64,000 nucleotides of DNA, taken from the NCBI RefSeq assembly GCF_005771405.1, contig NZ_VAUA01000006.1, forward strand, positions 21,251-85,250. The letters are read 5' to 3'. The position numbers and the translations under genes are program-made. This DNA comes from Parasedimentitalea maritima (lineage in GTDB: Bacteria; Pseudomonadota; Alphaproteobacteria; Rhodobacterales; Rhodobacteraceae). Of this stretch, positions 54,002 to 63,613 are shown in pieces (within the stretch, counting starts at the first letter, position 1; the number at the start of each line of letters is the position of its first letter). The notes under the pieces were generated by a model. The model did not search any database. It was not told where the DNA came from and saw only the letters and a program-made list of their open reading frames with translations.

Positions 54002-55156
54002 TTACTGCATACGTGGTGCGGGGATCATCGCCGCATCCGGGCTGGGGGAGCCAAGGTATTCACGCTCTCCACCCTTTACCTGGATCAGCGCCACCTGACG
54101 CACTGGCATACCATTGGTGCCTTTGTAGGTGATTGTGCTGGTCGCACCCTGAATACCTTCAAGATTTGCAATCGCATCGCGAATTTTTTGAGGGTCAGTT
54201 GAACCCTCAGTGACAAGAACCGCAGCTTCAACAACCTTGATCAGGTCATAACCAACTGCGTTGAATACAGTTTCGGATTTGTTGCCTGTTGCCGCTTCAA
54301 ACTTGGTGTTGAACTCGGCCAGTGGATTGCCATCCAGCGCATGGCCAGCCGTGGTAAAGACCACACCTTCGCCCGCATCACCCAGCGAGAATGTTGTCGG
54401 GCTGTCGATGCCGTCTGAGCCGATGATCTGGCTAGTAACACCAGCGGCCCGCAGCGCCTTGAGCATGGATGGGAAGTCGGGCTCATATGCTGAGGTCATG
54501 ATCACATCGGGCTGATCTTCCAAAGATGCTATTCTGGTGGCAATCGCTGAAAAGTCCTGCTGGCCGATAGAGTGAGTATCTTGCCCCAAAACTGTGCCGC
54601 CAGATTTCTCAAAGACTTCTGCAAAATACAGCGGCATGGTCGTGTACTGGCTGTCAGGCGAATAGATGATGTAAGTGCTGTCATGGCCTTGCTCACGCGC
54701 CCAAGCGGCCGAAACCGTTGCCTGCACGTTGTCACCCGGGAAGTTGGCAAACATGTAATCACCGCCAATCATCGGCAGCGTCGGCGATGAGGCACAAGTT
54801 GAAATCGCCGGGATCTGGGCGGAGGACACGATGCCAATTGCCGCTAGGGATGGGTCCGCGTCACAGGGCAGCACCAGCACCGAAACGCCCGCATCTACCA
54901 GTTCCTGTGCCGCAATAGAGGTTTGCGCAGCGTCAGAGCGGACGTCTTTTTCGATCAGCTCGATCATGGTTGTTCCGCCAATACCACCGGCGGCATTAAT
55001 CTCGTCCACTGCGATGTGGACACCGTCGATCACCGGTGAATCATAGGTCGCAAGACCACCCGTTTGCGCGGTCGCCAGACCTACACGCAGGGTGTCAGCC
55101 ATGGCCGGTGCTGCCAGCAGCGCGCCTATGGCGGTCAATGTCAAAAATCGTTTCAT
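54002..55156 (-). CDS. periplasmic substrate-binding protein of the Liv-type transporter
   Basis: Protein of 384 residues with a signal peptide (about 1-20, LLAAPAMA) and a type I periplasmic binding fold of the Leu/Ile/Val-binding family (TLRVGLATAQTGGLATYDSP, VDEINAAGGIGG, LVLPCDADPSLAAIGI, AVGYDLIKVVEAAVL). The start at 55156 has a GGGAG site. It lies between the LivM-LivG gene and livF. The pocket residues do not tell the ligand; the nearby hydrolases and ligase suggest an amino acid, amine or amide. Confidence 0.9.
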   Translation of the reverse strand: MKRFLTLTAIGALLAAPAMADTLRVGLATAQTGGLATYDSPVIDGVHIAVDEINAAGGIGGTTMIELIEKDVRSDAAQTSIAAQELVDAGVSVLVLPCDADPSLAAIGIVSSAQIPAISTCASSPTLPMIGGDYMFANFPGDNVQATVSAAWAREQGHDSTYIIYSPDSQYTTMPLYFAEVFEKSGGTVLGQDTHSIGQQDFSAIATRIASLEDQPDVIMTSAYEPDFPSMLKALRAAGVTSQIIGSDGIDSPTTFSLGDAGEGVVFTTAGHALDGNPLAEFNTKFEAATGNKSETVFNAVGYDLIKVVEAAVLVTEGSTDPQKIRDAIANLEGIQGATSTITYKGTNGMPVRQVALIQVKGGEREYLGSPSPDAAMIPAPRMQ

Positions 55157-55185
55157 CTTAATCTCCCATTGGTCGGTTGGTTGGG

Positions 55186-56967
55186 TCACGAATGACCTAG
55201 ATAGGCTTCTATAACGGCCGGGTTTTTTCGAATTTCAGCAGGTGTTCCCTGGGCAATCAGCATGCCCTCATTCAAGACGATAATGCGGTCACATAGCTGG
55301 TTGATCAGTTTCAAATCATGGTCGACAATCAAAACACCCAGACCCAGCTCACCGGTGAGGTTTTGCAGGGTCTTCATCAGGTCGTCGGTCTCTTCGCGGT
55401 TCATGCCTGCGGCTGGTTCATCCAAAAACACCAGTGAAGGTTCGCAGGCCAATGCCCGGGCAATTTCAACCCGTCGCTGATCGCCGTAAGACAGAGTGTT
55501 GGCGTCGTTTTCTGCAAATTGTGCAACACCCATTGCAACAATCGCAGCCTCACAGCGTTCGGTTGCGCGTTTGCCGTCAAGGGTCGACAGCGCCGCCGTC
55601 AGCACATTTTGATAGACAGTCAGTTCATTGAACAAGCGAATGTTCTGAAATGTTCGGGCTATGCCATGGTTGGCAACATCATGTGGCGCTGCGTTGGTTA
55701 GAACCATGTCCCCTCGCTGAACGCTGCCATCGGTTGGGGTTAACACCCCCGACAGCATATTCAGTAATGTTGTTTTACCGGATCCGTTTGGCCCAATCAG
55801 TCCAACAATTTCGCCAGGCTTAACCTCAATCGACACATCGTTGACTGCGACCAGCCCCCCAAAACGCATTGTCAGATTATCCCCTGTTAGCGGTGTGGGA
55901 TCTGCGGCGGCAACGGACACATGTGTGTCTCTGGTTTTGGATTTAATACTGTGTCCAGACAGAAAGCGCTCTTCCAGCTCTTTCAGCCCGGCAAGCCCCT
56001 CGGGTTTTCGGAACATCGCAAACAGAATGATCAGGCCGATACCAATTTGAGTTGTCCCAAAGACAGCCGGGATTTCCATACCCGCGACGGAAAACCCACC
56101 TTCAAACCGGCGCAGAACTTCGGTCACGATGGTGATCGTCAGCGCCCCGGTGACCGCCCCCGTTACGGTGGTCATGCCGCCTACGATGAGCATCGCCAGC
56201 AAAAGAAACGTGTCAGTGAAATAAAATTTCTTGGGGCTGAACGCGCCTAGAAAATGCGCCATCAAAGCCCCGGATAGCGCCATGATGGCAGCACTCAGAA
56301 CCCAAGCGATCAGACGTTCGCGACGGATATGTACACCAACCGCACTTGCAGCAATGGCATTTTCACGCCCTGCCCGCAGCCTAAGCCCGGAAACAGAATC
56401 TCGATATAGCCGCGCCACAATTAGCGCGAGAATACAGAAAATCGCTGCCGACCAGAGCGTGGTGTCGCGTGGCACCCCAAAAAACGACTGAGATCCACGC
56501 GTTACATCCCGCCAGCCGATGGTAATCCCATGCACAATAATTAGCAGCCCAAGCGTCGCAATTGTCGCGGCCGATCCTTCAAGCCGGTTCAGAGCGAGCC
56601 CAATTATGAGGGCAACAAAGGAGGTGAACACTATGGCCACAGCGACAGCCGTAAGCAGCCCGGTCTCCGTCCCTGCCAGCCATTCAGGCAATTTGGGCAG
56701 GGTTGCGACCTTCATTTGCACAGGTAGCGTCAACAGCGCCGAGGCATAAGCGCCAATACCCATAAACGACAGATGTCCAAAGCTCAGAATGCCGCTATTG
56801 CCAGAATAAACACCCATGCCCACAACCGCGATCAAGGATATAAAGAAAACCGTCAGAATACGCTCACTTGCTGAACCAAGTGCGCTTGCAACCAAAGCTG
56901 ACCCAATGCAAAGGGCAACAATGCCAAGGATAGAGACGACTATGTGTTTCGGCGGTGACGTTATCAT
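55186..56967 (-). CDS. LivM-LivG fusion: ABC permease fused to ATPase
   Basis: Protein of about 593 residues that joins a LivM-type permease (about 1-315, roughly ten membrane helices: YSGNSGILSFGHLSFMGIGA, LRAGRENAIAASAVGVH) to a LivG-type ATPase (about 345-593: GPNGSGKTTLLNMLSGVL, LSYGDQRRVEIARAL, LVFLDEPAAGMNR). Such fusions are common in alphaproteobacterial Liv-type systems. It is the first gene of the operon that continues with the binding protein, livF, livH and two hydrolases. The ATG at 56967 has GGGA six bases upstream; an in-frame GTG at 56979 is less likely. Confidence 0.92.
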   Translation of the reverse strand: MITSPPKHIVVSILGIVALCIGSALVASALGSASERILTVFFISLIAVVGMGVYSGNSGILSFGHLSFMGIGAYASALLTLPVQMKVATLPKLPEWLAGTETGLLTAVAVAIVFTSFVALIIGLALNRLEGSAATIATLGLLIIVHGITIGWRDVTRGSQSFFGVPRDTTLWSAAIFCILALIVARLYRDSVSGLRLRAGRENAIAASAVGVHIRRERLIAWVLSAAIMALSGALMAHFLGAFSPKKFYFTDTFLLLAMLIVGGMTTVTGAVTGALTITIVTEVLRRFEGGFSVAGMEIPAVFGTTQIGIGLIILFAMFRKPEGLAGLKELEERFLSGHSIKSKTRDTHVSVAAADPTPLTGDNLTMRFGGLVAVNDVSIEVKPGEIVGLIGPNGSGKTTLLNMLSGVLTPTDGSVQRGDMVLTNAAPHDVANHGIARTFQNIRLFNELTVYQNVLTAALSTLDGKRATERCEAAIVAMGVAQFAENDANTLSYGDQRRVEIARALACEPSLVFLDEPAAGMNREETDDLMKTLQNLTGELGLGVLIVDHDLKLINQLCDRIIVLNEGMLIAQGTPAEIRKNPAVIEAYLGHS

Positions 56968-57001
56968 CAAGAATCCCACTTTCTGGATGCGCCCAGCATT
57001 G

Positions 57002-57041
57002 ATGAATTATTTTCATAGTCAATATTTTTTTCATTATTGAC
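57002..57041. promoter_or_regulatory. candidate RpiR-type operator with divergent promoter elements
   Basis: The gap between the livMG gene and the rpiR-type gene holds two inverted repeats. ATGAA-5 nt-TTCAT spans 57002-57016 and GTCAATA-10 nt-TATTGAC spans 57018-57041. The arms of the second one supply a TTGACA on the plus strand and a TTGACT on the minus strand, so they may simply be divergent -35 boxes. A regulator bound here would control both operons. Confidence 0.4.
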
Positions 57042-57083
57042 AAAAAACTTTCAACACGGCCAAATGATGGATAAGGAGAGATC

Positions 57084-57938
57084 ATGGACGTCAAAACCCG
57101 CCTCGAAAACATGTCACCCGAATTCACGGCAACAGAACGGCGCCTGAGCGCGCTGTTGCTGATGGACTATCCATTTGCTGGATTGCTCCCGATTCAGGAG
57201 CTGGCTTCAAACACCAAGACCTCTCCTCCGACAGTGTCGCGGTTTGTCTCCAAGTTGGGTTTTTCGGGGTTTCAAGAATTCCAACGTCAACTCATTGAAG
57301 AGTTGAAAGAGGGGCAGCGTTCTCCAGTTGATCTACAGAAAACCAGCGCCCCGGTGCAGGGCGCCTTTCTGGCTGGGTTTCTTGATCGCGCAGAAGACAT
57401 TTTGGAAACAACAAAGGCTTCGGTCACAGAAGTTCAGTTTGAAAAGGTCTGTGGCCTACTCAGCGATCCAAAGCGCAGCATCTACGTTATTGGCGGGCGG
57501 ATGAGCGACACGATAGCGTCGTACATTTCCCGCCATCTACGCCAAGTCCGTGTCAAAGTTTTCCAGCTCCCACCTGACCCCGAAGTCTGGCCGGAATATC
57601 TGCTGCGAATGCGCCCACGCGATATCCTGTTGGTGGTCGACTTTCGCCGCTATCAGGTCAGCCTCGCGAAGCTTGCAAACAAAGCCCATCGTGAGCGACA
57701 TGCGCAAATCGTGTTGATGACTGACCCATGGATGTCGCCAGTTGCAAAAAATGCCAGCGAAGTTTTGACTGTGCCCATTGATAGCGGAACGCTCTGGGAC
57801 AGTTACACTGGTGCGTTGGCGTTGATGGAGGCGATTGTCACGCGGGTCGCTGAAAACAACTGGGATCAAACAAAGGGGCGCATCGAAGCATGGGACGCCT
57901 CTCGAATTGAGTTTGGAGAGACCAATGAAGAAAACTGA
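57084..57938 (+). CDS. MurR/RpiR-family transcriptional regulator
   Basis: Regulator of 284 residues with an N-terminal helix-turn-helix (about 1-80: IQELASNTKTSPPTVSRFVS, KLGFSGFQEFQRQL) and a C-terminal SIS domain (about 125-265: IYVIGGRMSDTIASYISRH, DILLVVDFRRY). SIS domains bind phosphosugars in many members, but in others the ligand is a non-sugar metabolite. It should control the divergent transporter operon and the ligase gene, with which it overlaps by 14 bases. The start has a strong AAGGAGAG site. Confidence 0.9.
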   Translation: MDVKTRLENMSPEFTATERRLSALLLMDYPFAGLLPIQELASNTKTSPPTVSRFVSKLGFSGFQEFQRQLIEELKEGQRSPVDLQKTSAPVQGAFLAGFLDRAEDILETTKASVTEVQFEKVCGLLSDPKRSIYVIGGRMSDTIASYISRHLRQVRVKVFQLPPDPEVWPEYLLRMRPRDILLVVDFRRYQVSLAKLANKAHRERHAQIVLMTDPWMSPVAKNASEVLTVPIDSGTLWDSYTGALALMEAIVTRVAENNWDQTKGRIEAWDASRIEFGETNEEN

Positions 57939-59241
57939 CCCGCTTGTATTCGCTGCGACATCTGACCTTGCTGGCATCACCCGAGGCAAGGCCTTTCCCC
58001 TGTCCAAGCTGGACAGCCGCATGAAAAAGGGCGTTGGTTGGACCCCAACAAACGTCATGATCACCTGCTTCGATCACATCGCTCCCAGTCCGTTTGGCTC
58101 ATTAGGGGATCTGCTGTTAGTCCCCGACGCCACTACCGCCGTGGATCTGGAATTTGACGATAACGCGCCGGTTGAGCGTTTTGTTCTGGGGGACATCACC
58201 GATCTGGCTGGCGCCCCTTGGGATCTCTGTACGCGCTCACTGCTCAAGGCGGCACTGGACCGGTTGCAACAGGTTGGCGGCGTCAGCCTGCTTGGCGCCT
58301 TTGAACATGAGTTTCAATTCCACGGCGATGTGCCACCCGGTCCGCAAGGATATTCCCTCAACGGGTTTTCCCAACGTCGGGCCTTTGGTGAGACACTGAT
58401 GTCCGGTCTTGATCAGGGTGGCTTGGAGAATGATACTTTCATGAAGGAATACGGCGCCAACCAGTACGAAGTCACCAACGGGCCATCTAAAGGGGTGCGT
58501 GTTGCGGATGATGCAGTCATCCTGCGCGAAGTAACCCGGATGACCGCTCGCCACCATAACGAAAGCGTCACCTTCACGCCCATCCGTGATCCAGCCGGTG
58601 TGGGCAACGGTGTACATATTCACATGAGCTTTCTTGATGGCAACGGTGCGCCCGCCACATGGGACGCCGACGGTCCGTCAGGCATGTCTGCGGTGTCAGC
58701 CTCTTTTGTTGCAGGGATCTTGAAATATCTCGACAGTATCATTGCGCTAACCGCACCTTCAGCTGTGTCTTACCTGCGCCTGACGCCGCATCGCTGGAGC
58801 GCAGCCTACAACAACCTCGGGTTTCGCGATCGCGAAGCCTCGGTTCGCATTTGCCCGGTCACCTCTGATGATCCGGAAAAAATTGCACGTCAGTATAACT
58901 TTGAATATCGCGCAGCAGATGCAGCAGCCTCACCTTATCTGGCTCTTGCCGCAATTATTCATGCCGGCTGCCAAGGGATCGAAGACAACCTGCCCGCCCC
59001 TTCTGTTACCCAGGAGGATCTATCTCTGCTGTCCGCCAGTACGCTCGCGACCAAAGGATACGTTCGCCTGCCGCAATCGTTGGAAGAGGCGCTGGAACGT
59101 TTTGAAGGCAACGAAACGGTCTGCGGCTGGTTCCCCACGGAGTTTGCGCCAGTTTATGTGGCCCACAAAAAGGGTGAATTGAGCGTAGTTGCAAATATGG
59201 ATGAGGCTGAGCGCTGCGCGGCTTATGAGGCCGTATACTGA
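57925..59241 (+). CDS. glutamine-synthetase-family ligase
   Basis: Enzyme of 438 residues of the glutamine synthetase superfamily (GlnA3/PuuA-like, not the housekeeping GlnA). The N-terminal beta-grasp half (about 5-100) is divergent. The catalytic half has the Glu pair (LLGAFEHEFQFHG), the GVGNGVHIHMSFLDG loop with its His, and the substrate/ATP Arg region (LRLTPHRWSAAYNNLGFRD and REASVRICP). Such enzymes attach glutamate to amines or activate other carboxylates. The start at 57925 overlaps the regulator gene by 14 bases, so they are co-expressed. With the importer and two hydrolases it suggests a gamma-glutamylation-type catabolic route (inference). Confidence 0.88.
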   Translation: MKKTDPLVFAATSDLAGITRGKAFPLSKLDSRMKKGVGWTPTNVMITCFDHIAPSPFGSLGDLLLVPDATTAVDLEFDDNAPVERFVLGDITDLAGAPWDLCTRSLLKAALDRLQQVGGVSLLGAFEHEFQFHGDVPPGPQGYSLNGFSQRRAFGETLMSGLDQGGLENDTFMKEYGANQYEVTNGPSKGVRVADDAVILREVTRMTARHHNESVTFTPIRDPAGVGNGVHIHMSFLDGNGAPATWDADGPSGMSAVSASFVAGILKYLDSIIALTAPSAVSYLRLTPHRWSAAYNNLGFRDREASVRICPVTSDDPEKIARQYNFEYRAADAAASPYLALAAIIHAGCQGIEDNLPAPSVTQEDLSLLSASTLATKGYVRLPQSLEEALERFEGNETVCGWFPTEFAPVYVAHKKGELSVVANMDEAERCAAYEAVY

Positions 59242-59313
59242 CCAGACGACAGGATGTTTTCGATCTTTCAGCCCATTCGGTCGTTGAAACCGTTGTGAAA
59301 GTACCGATCAGGT

Positions 59314-59335
59314 GGCCAATCTTGGCGCATTGGCC
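59314..59335. other. inverted repeat between convergent genes
   Basis: A 7-bp inverted repeat, GGCCAAT (59314-59320) and ATTGGCC (59329-59335), with an 8-nt loop lies in the 135-base gap between the ligase gene and narK, which converge. It is a weak terminator candidate, with no T-run on either side. Confidence 0.3.
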
Positions 59336-59376
59336 GCCCCTAACCTAGCCATCTATGATCGTTCAGTCCCATAACC

Positions 59377-60660
59377 TCAGGTATAGGTCTCAATTGTAAG
59401 ATCCGGATTCTGTTTGCGCTCGATATTGCGGATCGCGAAGTGCATCCACAATGTGGAAACTGCTACCAATACAAACAACAACATAAAGGGGGCGGTCCAG
59501 ATCCCGGTAACGTCCAGCAATATACCAAATGCGATGGGCAGGATGAAGCCGCCAAGCCCCCCAATCATCCCCACCAAACCGCCAACCGATCCAACATGAT
59601 TTGGGTAATAATGCGGAATGTGCTTGTAAACTGCCGCTTTGCCAAGGCTCATCACAAAACCCAGAACGATGCTGAGCGTGACAAACAAGCTGAGCGACAC
59701 GCTGATGTCAAATTCGATCACACCATCGATACCCTGCACGATGTAGTGACTGTCGGGATAGGACATTAGAAACAACACCAGAAGCGACACAATAAAGGTC
59801 ATGTAGATGACAAAGCGCGCGCCCCACTTGTCCGACATCCAACCGCCGACAGCGCGAAAAATTGATCCGGGCAACGAATAAAGTCCGGCCAGAATCCCAG
59901 CCGTGGTTAGCTCCAGCCCATAAGCGCCGACATAGTAGCGCGGCAGGAAAGACGCGAGCGCCACAAATGCACCAAAAACAAAGAAATAGTAGATTGAAAA
60001 CCGCCAGACTTGCAGATTCTTCAGCGGCGCAAGTTGCGCAGCGACCGAAACGTGGACCTCACCCGACGCCTGACGTCGCTGGTGCTCAGGGTCCGGTTTG
60101 GCGAGGATATAGAACACCACGGCCGTGATCGCCAAGACCACCGCATAGACCTCCGCAGTGGCCTCCCACCCTAAAGCTACAACCAAAAACGGCGCAGCAA
60201 AATTGGTGACCGCGGCGCCCACATTGCCAACTCCAAAAACCCCCAGTGCGGTGCCCTGGTTTTTGTTCTCAAACCAGCGCGACACATAGGCGACGCCAAT
60301 AATAAACGATCCGCCAGCCAGACCTAACCCAAGCGCAACCACCAGGAACATTTCGTAAGTCTCGACAAATGTCATCATCCAAACCGCTGCCGCAGTGATC
60401 ATCATTTGCAGCGGAAACACGATTCGGCCACCAAATCGTTCTGTCCAAATACCCAGAAAAATCCGGCTGATCGACCCCGTTAAAACCGGCGTTGCAACAA
60501 GTAGGCCAAATTGGGTGTCCGTCAGGCCCAGATCCTGTTTGATCTGGATGCCGATGATCGAAAAAATAGTCCAAACCGCAAAACACACGGTAAAGGCAAA
60601 GGTGCTCAACCCCAAAGCCCGGTGCTGATCTGCGCGTACAAAGCTATCTGTGTGTTGCAT
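59377..60660 (-). CDS. narK: NarK-type nitrate/nitrite transporter
   Basis: Major facilitator protein of 427 residues with about twelve membrane helices and the nitrate/nitrite porter pattern (GLGLAGGSFIIGVAYVSRWF, then GTALGVFGVGNVGAAVTNFA; in the second half GSVGGLVGMIGGLGGFILPI). It imports nitrate, and perhaps exports nitrite, for the assimilatory pathway encoded upstream. The start at 60660 lies 11 bases after the nasA stop with an AAGGG site. An in-frame start 102 bases upstream would lie inside nasA and adds unrelated residues. Confidence 0.92.
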   Translation of the reverse strand: MQHTDSFVRADQHRALGLSTFAFTVCFAVWTIFSIIGIQIKQDLGLTDTQFGLLVATPVLTGSISRIFLGIWTERFGGRIVFPLQMMITAAAVWMMTFVETYEMFLVVALGLGLAGGSFIIGVAYVSRWFENKNQGTALGVFGVGNVGAAVTNFAAPFLVVALGWEATAEVYAVVLAITAVVFYILAKPDPEHQRRQASGEVHVSVAAQLAPLKNLQVWRFSIYYFFVFGAFVALASFLPRYYVGAYGLELTTAGILAGLYSLPGSIFRAVGGWMSDKWGARFVIYMTFIVSLLVLFLMSYPDSHYIVQGIDGVIEFDISVSLSLFVTLSIVLGFVMSLGKAAVYKHIPHYYPNHVGSVGGLVGMIGGLGGFILPIAFGILLDVTGIWTAPFMLLFVLVAVSTLWMHFAIRNIERKQNPDLTIETYT

Positions 60661-60671
60661 CGGTTCTGCCC

Positions 60672-63281
60672 TTATTCTGCTGCTGCTAAAACTGGCGCGG
60701 CGTTGATCATCATCTGCAATTCCGACTTGCAAGAGCCGCAATTTGTGCCCGCAGCGGTACAATTTCCTACGTCAACCAGGGTCGCTGCCCCTTGATGAAT
60801 TGCCGCACGGATGGTGTTGGAGCCAACGTTGAAACAGGCGCAGACCAAATGCCCAGGATCGGGTTGGCCTATGGGCGGCAGCCCTGCCAATGCCGTCAAC
60901 GCTTGCGCATTGCTGCCGACCTGTGAAGCCGCTCGCTGGCGATCTATGGTTATAGGTGTGCGTGCGACGAAAAACAGGCCCGTCAATCTCGCCCCCTCGT
61001 GGATGGCAACGCGTATGATGCCTTTTGCACTGTCGCGCACTTGGCTGATGCTGCCAGTTTTTAGGTTTAGAACCTTACGGGCCAGTTGCTCCCAACTGGT
61101 TGGGACATCTATCCCTGCAATCTCGCAACTCCAGCCACTTTCTGTACGGGCCACGGCACTGTAAGCGGATTGAGGCAATATCTGCGCAACTGAAACGGCA
61201 AACCCGTACCAAAGCGCATCAAACCGGCGCAACTTAACCTGGCCTCCCTTTAGGGCTGGTTGGCCAGAAAACGGGTCTAACACAGACGTAATAGCAACAT
61301 TTACTCGTCCAAAAGCAGAGTTGGCACCGCTCCAGTGCATCGGGGTAAAAACTGTATTTCGTGCAGTTCGATCTGTGATCCTTGCCCGTACCACTGCCCG
61401 TCCTGTTGCTGACTTGATCTCGAGCAATTCATCCGAACGCAGACCTAGTTCATCCGCGTCTTTGGGATGAATTTCGGCAAAGGGTTCGCTCTGATGTTGG
61501 CTTAGACGTGGTGACTTCCCACTACGGGTCATCATGTGCCACTGGTCCCGGATACGTCCGGTATTCAAGCGAAAGGTATTGCCGTGCTGTAGAATGTCAG
61601 GGGTAGCTTTGATTGGCACCATGCGCGCCCGTTTATCCGAATGAAAAAAGCCACCTGCCCCAAAGAAACGATCAGCACCCGGGCTTTCACTGGGTATCGG
61701 CCACTGAACGGGCTGGAAATCGGCATAGTTGGCATCACTGATCCCTGACAGCCCGCTGATGTCAAAATCACACCCCAAGGCAGCGGCCTGCCACGACAGA
61801 GCTGCGTACTCCCTGAAAATCTCGGCTGGCGAGTGGTACGAAAACGCCTCCGCCCATCCCATACGCCGCGCCACACCACAGATGATTTGCCAATCTGGCC
61901 GGGTCTCTCCAGGTGCGGGCAGAAATGCACGTTGTTGACTAATGCGGCGTTCCGAATTGGTGACGGTTCCGGTCTTTTCGCCCCATGCCGTGGCGGGCAA
62001 CTGAACATCTGTCATCACGCTGGTGTCGGTGTGTTCCACAACTTCGGATATGACACTGAAATCGACGGTCTTGATGGCTTGGCTAACGGCATCCGCATCC
62101 GGCATAGACACCGCCGGGTTTGTGCCCATGATCCAGAGCGCCTTGATCTGGCCGGAGGCACAGGCACGAAACAGATCCACTGCTTTCAAACCGGGCTTGG
62201 TGCAGATCGTCGGTGACCGCCACGCCTCTTGTACGGCCTTGCGGTGGTCGGCATTTTCTATATCCAAATGGCAGGCCAGCATGTTTGCCAACCCTCCGAC
62301 CTCACGCCCTCCCATCGCATTGGGTTGCCCCGTCACCGAGAGCGGTCCCATGCCAGTGCGGCCAATACGGCCCGTTGCCAGATGACAATTGAGAATGGCG
62401 TTTACCTTGTCGGTACCCCCGACAGATTGGTTTACCCCTTGGGAAAAGACAGTCACCACCTTTTCCGAACCGATCCACAGATCCTGGAACAGTTGCAGCT
62501 CATCTGCACTCAGCCCTGTATCCTCAGGGTCTGTTGCCTGTGCGGCACTTAGGGTTTGTTCGAAGCCATTGACATGAAAGTCGACATAGTTTTGATCCAC
62601 CCTGCCCTGCCGAGCGATTTCCGCCAACAGGCTGTTAAACAACGCAGCGTCGCCATCGGGACTGATGGACAGATGCAGATCAGAACCATCCGTTGTGGCG
62701 GTGCGACGCGGGTCAATAGTGATGATTTTCATCTCCGGGCGTTCGGCCTTGGCAGCCTGAATGCGCTGGAATAATACCGGATGACACCAGGCCAGGTTGG
62801 ATCCTACCAGCACAATCACATCCGCCAGATCAAGGTCTTCATAGTTGCCCGGCACCGTATCGTTGCCAAAGGCGCGTTTATGCCCGGCGACGGTTGACGC
62901 CATGCAAAGCCTTGAATTGGTGTCGATATTGGCCGACCCGATGAAGCCCTTCATCAGCTTATTGGCAACGTAATAGTCTTCGCTTAGCAGCTGCCCAGAC
63001 ACATAAAAGGCCACACTGTCAGGCCCATGATCGCGGATGGCCGCGCTGAATTTACCGGCCACCAGATCCAATGCACTGTCCCAATCCGTGGGAGCACCAT
63101 TCACCTGAGGCGACAAAAGCCGCCCTTCTAGCCCCAGCGTTTCCCCCAACGCCGCACCCTTGGAACAAAGGCGGCCAAAATTTGACGGATGATCCGGATC
63201 ACCCTTTATGCTACCGTCACCTGACGCCAGCAACCCGCAGCCAACACCGCAATAGGGACATGTGGTGCACACAGGTTTCAT
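60672..63281 (-). CDS. nasA: assimilatory nitrate reductase catalytic subunit NasA
   Basis: Molybdenum-bis-MGD oxidoreductase of 869 residues that reduces nitrate to nitrite in the cytoplasm. The N-terminal 4Fe-4S site (CPYCGVGC: C8, C11, C15, and C39 in RLCSKG), the Mo-ligand region (SRLCMASTVAGHKRAFG) and the C-terminal molydopterin dinucleotide domain (MTRSGKSPRLSQH, MHWSGANSAFGRVN) are in place. The last 60 residues are a BFD-like 2Fe-2S domain (VCACFNVGS, CGSCKSEL), which is part of many assimilatory enzymes. The gene overlaps nirD by four bases and is followed by narK. Confidence 0.95.
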   Translation of the reverse strand: MKPVCTTCPYCGVGCGLLASGDGSIKGDPDHPSNFGRLCSKGAALGETLGLEGRLLSPQVNGAPTDWDSALDLVAGKFSAAIRDHGPDSVAFYVSGQLLSEDYYVANKLMKGFIGSANIDTNSRLCMASTVAGHKRAFGNDTVPGNYEDLDLADVIVLVGSNLAWCHPVLFQRIQAAKAERPEMKIITIDPRRTATTDGSDLHLSISPDGDAALFNSLLAEIARQGRVDQNYVDFHVNGFEQTLSAAQATDPEDTGLSADELQLFQDLWIGSEKVVTVFSQGVNQSVGGTDKVNAILNCHLATGRIGRTGMGPLSVTGQPNAMGGREVGGLANMLACHLDIENADHRKAVQEAWRSPTICTKPGLKAVDLFRACASGQIKALWIMGTNPAVSMPDADAVSQAIKTVDFSVISEVVEHTDTSVMTDVQLPATAWGEKTGTVTNSERRISQQRAFLPAPGETRPDWQIICGVARRMGWAEAFSYHSPAEIFREYAALSWQAAALGCDFDISGLSGISDANYADFQPVQWPIPSESPGADRFFGAGGFFHSDKRARMVPIKATPDILQHGNTFRLNTGRIRDQWHMMTRSGKSPRLSQHQSEPFAEIHPKDADELGLRSDELLEIKSATGRAVVRARITDRTARNTVFTPMHWSGANSAFGRVNVAITSVLDPFSGQPALKGGQVKLRRFDALWYGFAVSVAQILPQSAYSAVARTESGWSCEIAGIDVPTSWEQLARKVLNLKTGSISQVRDSAKGIIRVAIHEGARLTGLFFVARTPITIDRQRAASQVGSNAQALTALAGLPPIGQPDPGHLVCACFNVGSNTIRAAIHQGAATLVDVGNCTAAGTNCGSCKSELQMMINAAPVLAAAE

Positions 63282-63613
63282 GCGGCCGACCGCGCAGCCA
63301 GACGGCTCGCATCCAGCATGATCCGCCCGTTCAAAACTTGAATGTCAAAGGTTGCGACTTGGCCAACATCCTCGCCCTGTGCCATCCCCGTTTCCAAGTC
63401 AAACACCCAGTTGTGCAGCGGGCAAGTGACGGATGCACCATGGACAATGCCCTCTGACAACGGCCCTTGTTTATGCGGACATGTATCGTCGATGGCATAA
63501 ACGCGGTCATCGTCAGTGCGGAAAATCGCAACACAGCCTAGGGCAGTTTTGACCACGCGCGCCCCGCGTTTGGGGATGTCGCTCAAATCGGCAATATCAA
63601 TCCAGGTTCTCAT
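63278..63613 (-). CDS. nirD: assimilatory nitrite reductase small subunit NirD
   Basis: Protein of 111 residues with a Rieske-type fold. Both halves of the 2Fe-2S site are present (CPHKQGPLS and CPLHNWVF), so the cluster is probably bound. It serves as the small subunit of the NADH-dependent nitrite reductase NirBD, which makes ammonium. It is overlapped by four bases by nirB upstream and overlaps nasA by four bases downstream. Confidence 0.93.
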   Translation of the reverse strand: MRTWIDIADLSDIPKRGARVVKTALGCVAIFRTDDDRVYAIDDTCPHKQGPLSEGIVHGASVTCPLHNWVFDLETGMAQGEDVGQVATFDIQVLNGRIMLDASRLAARSAA

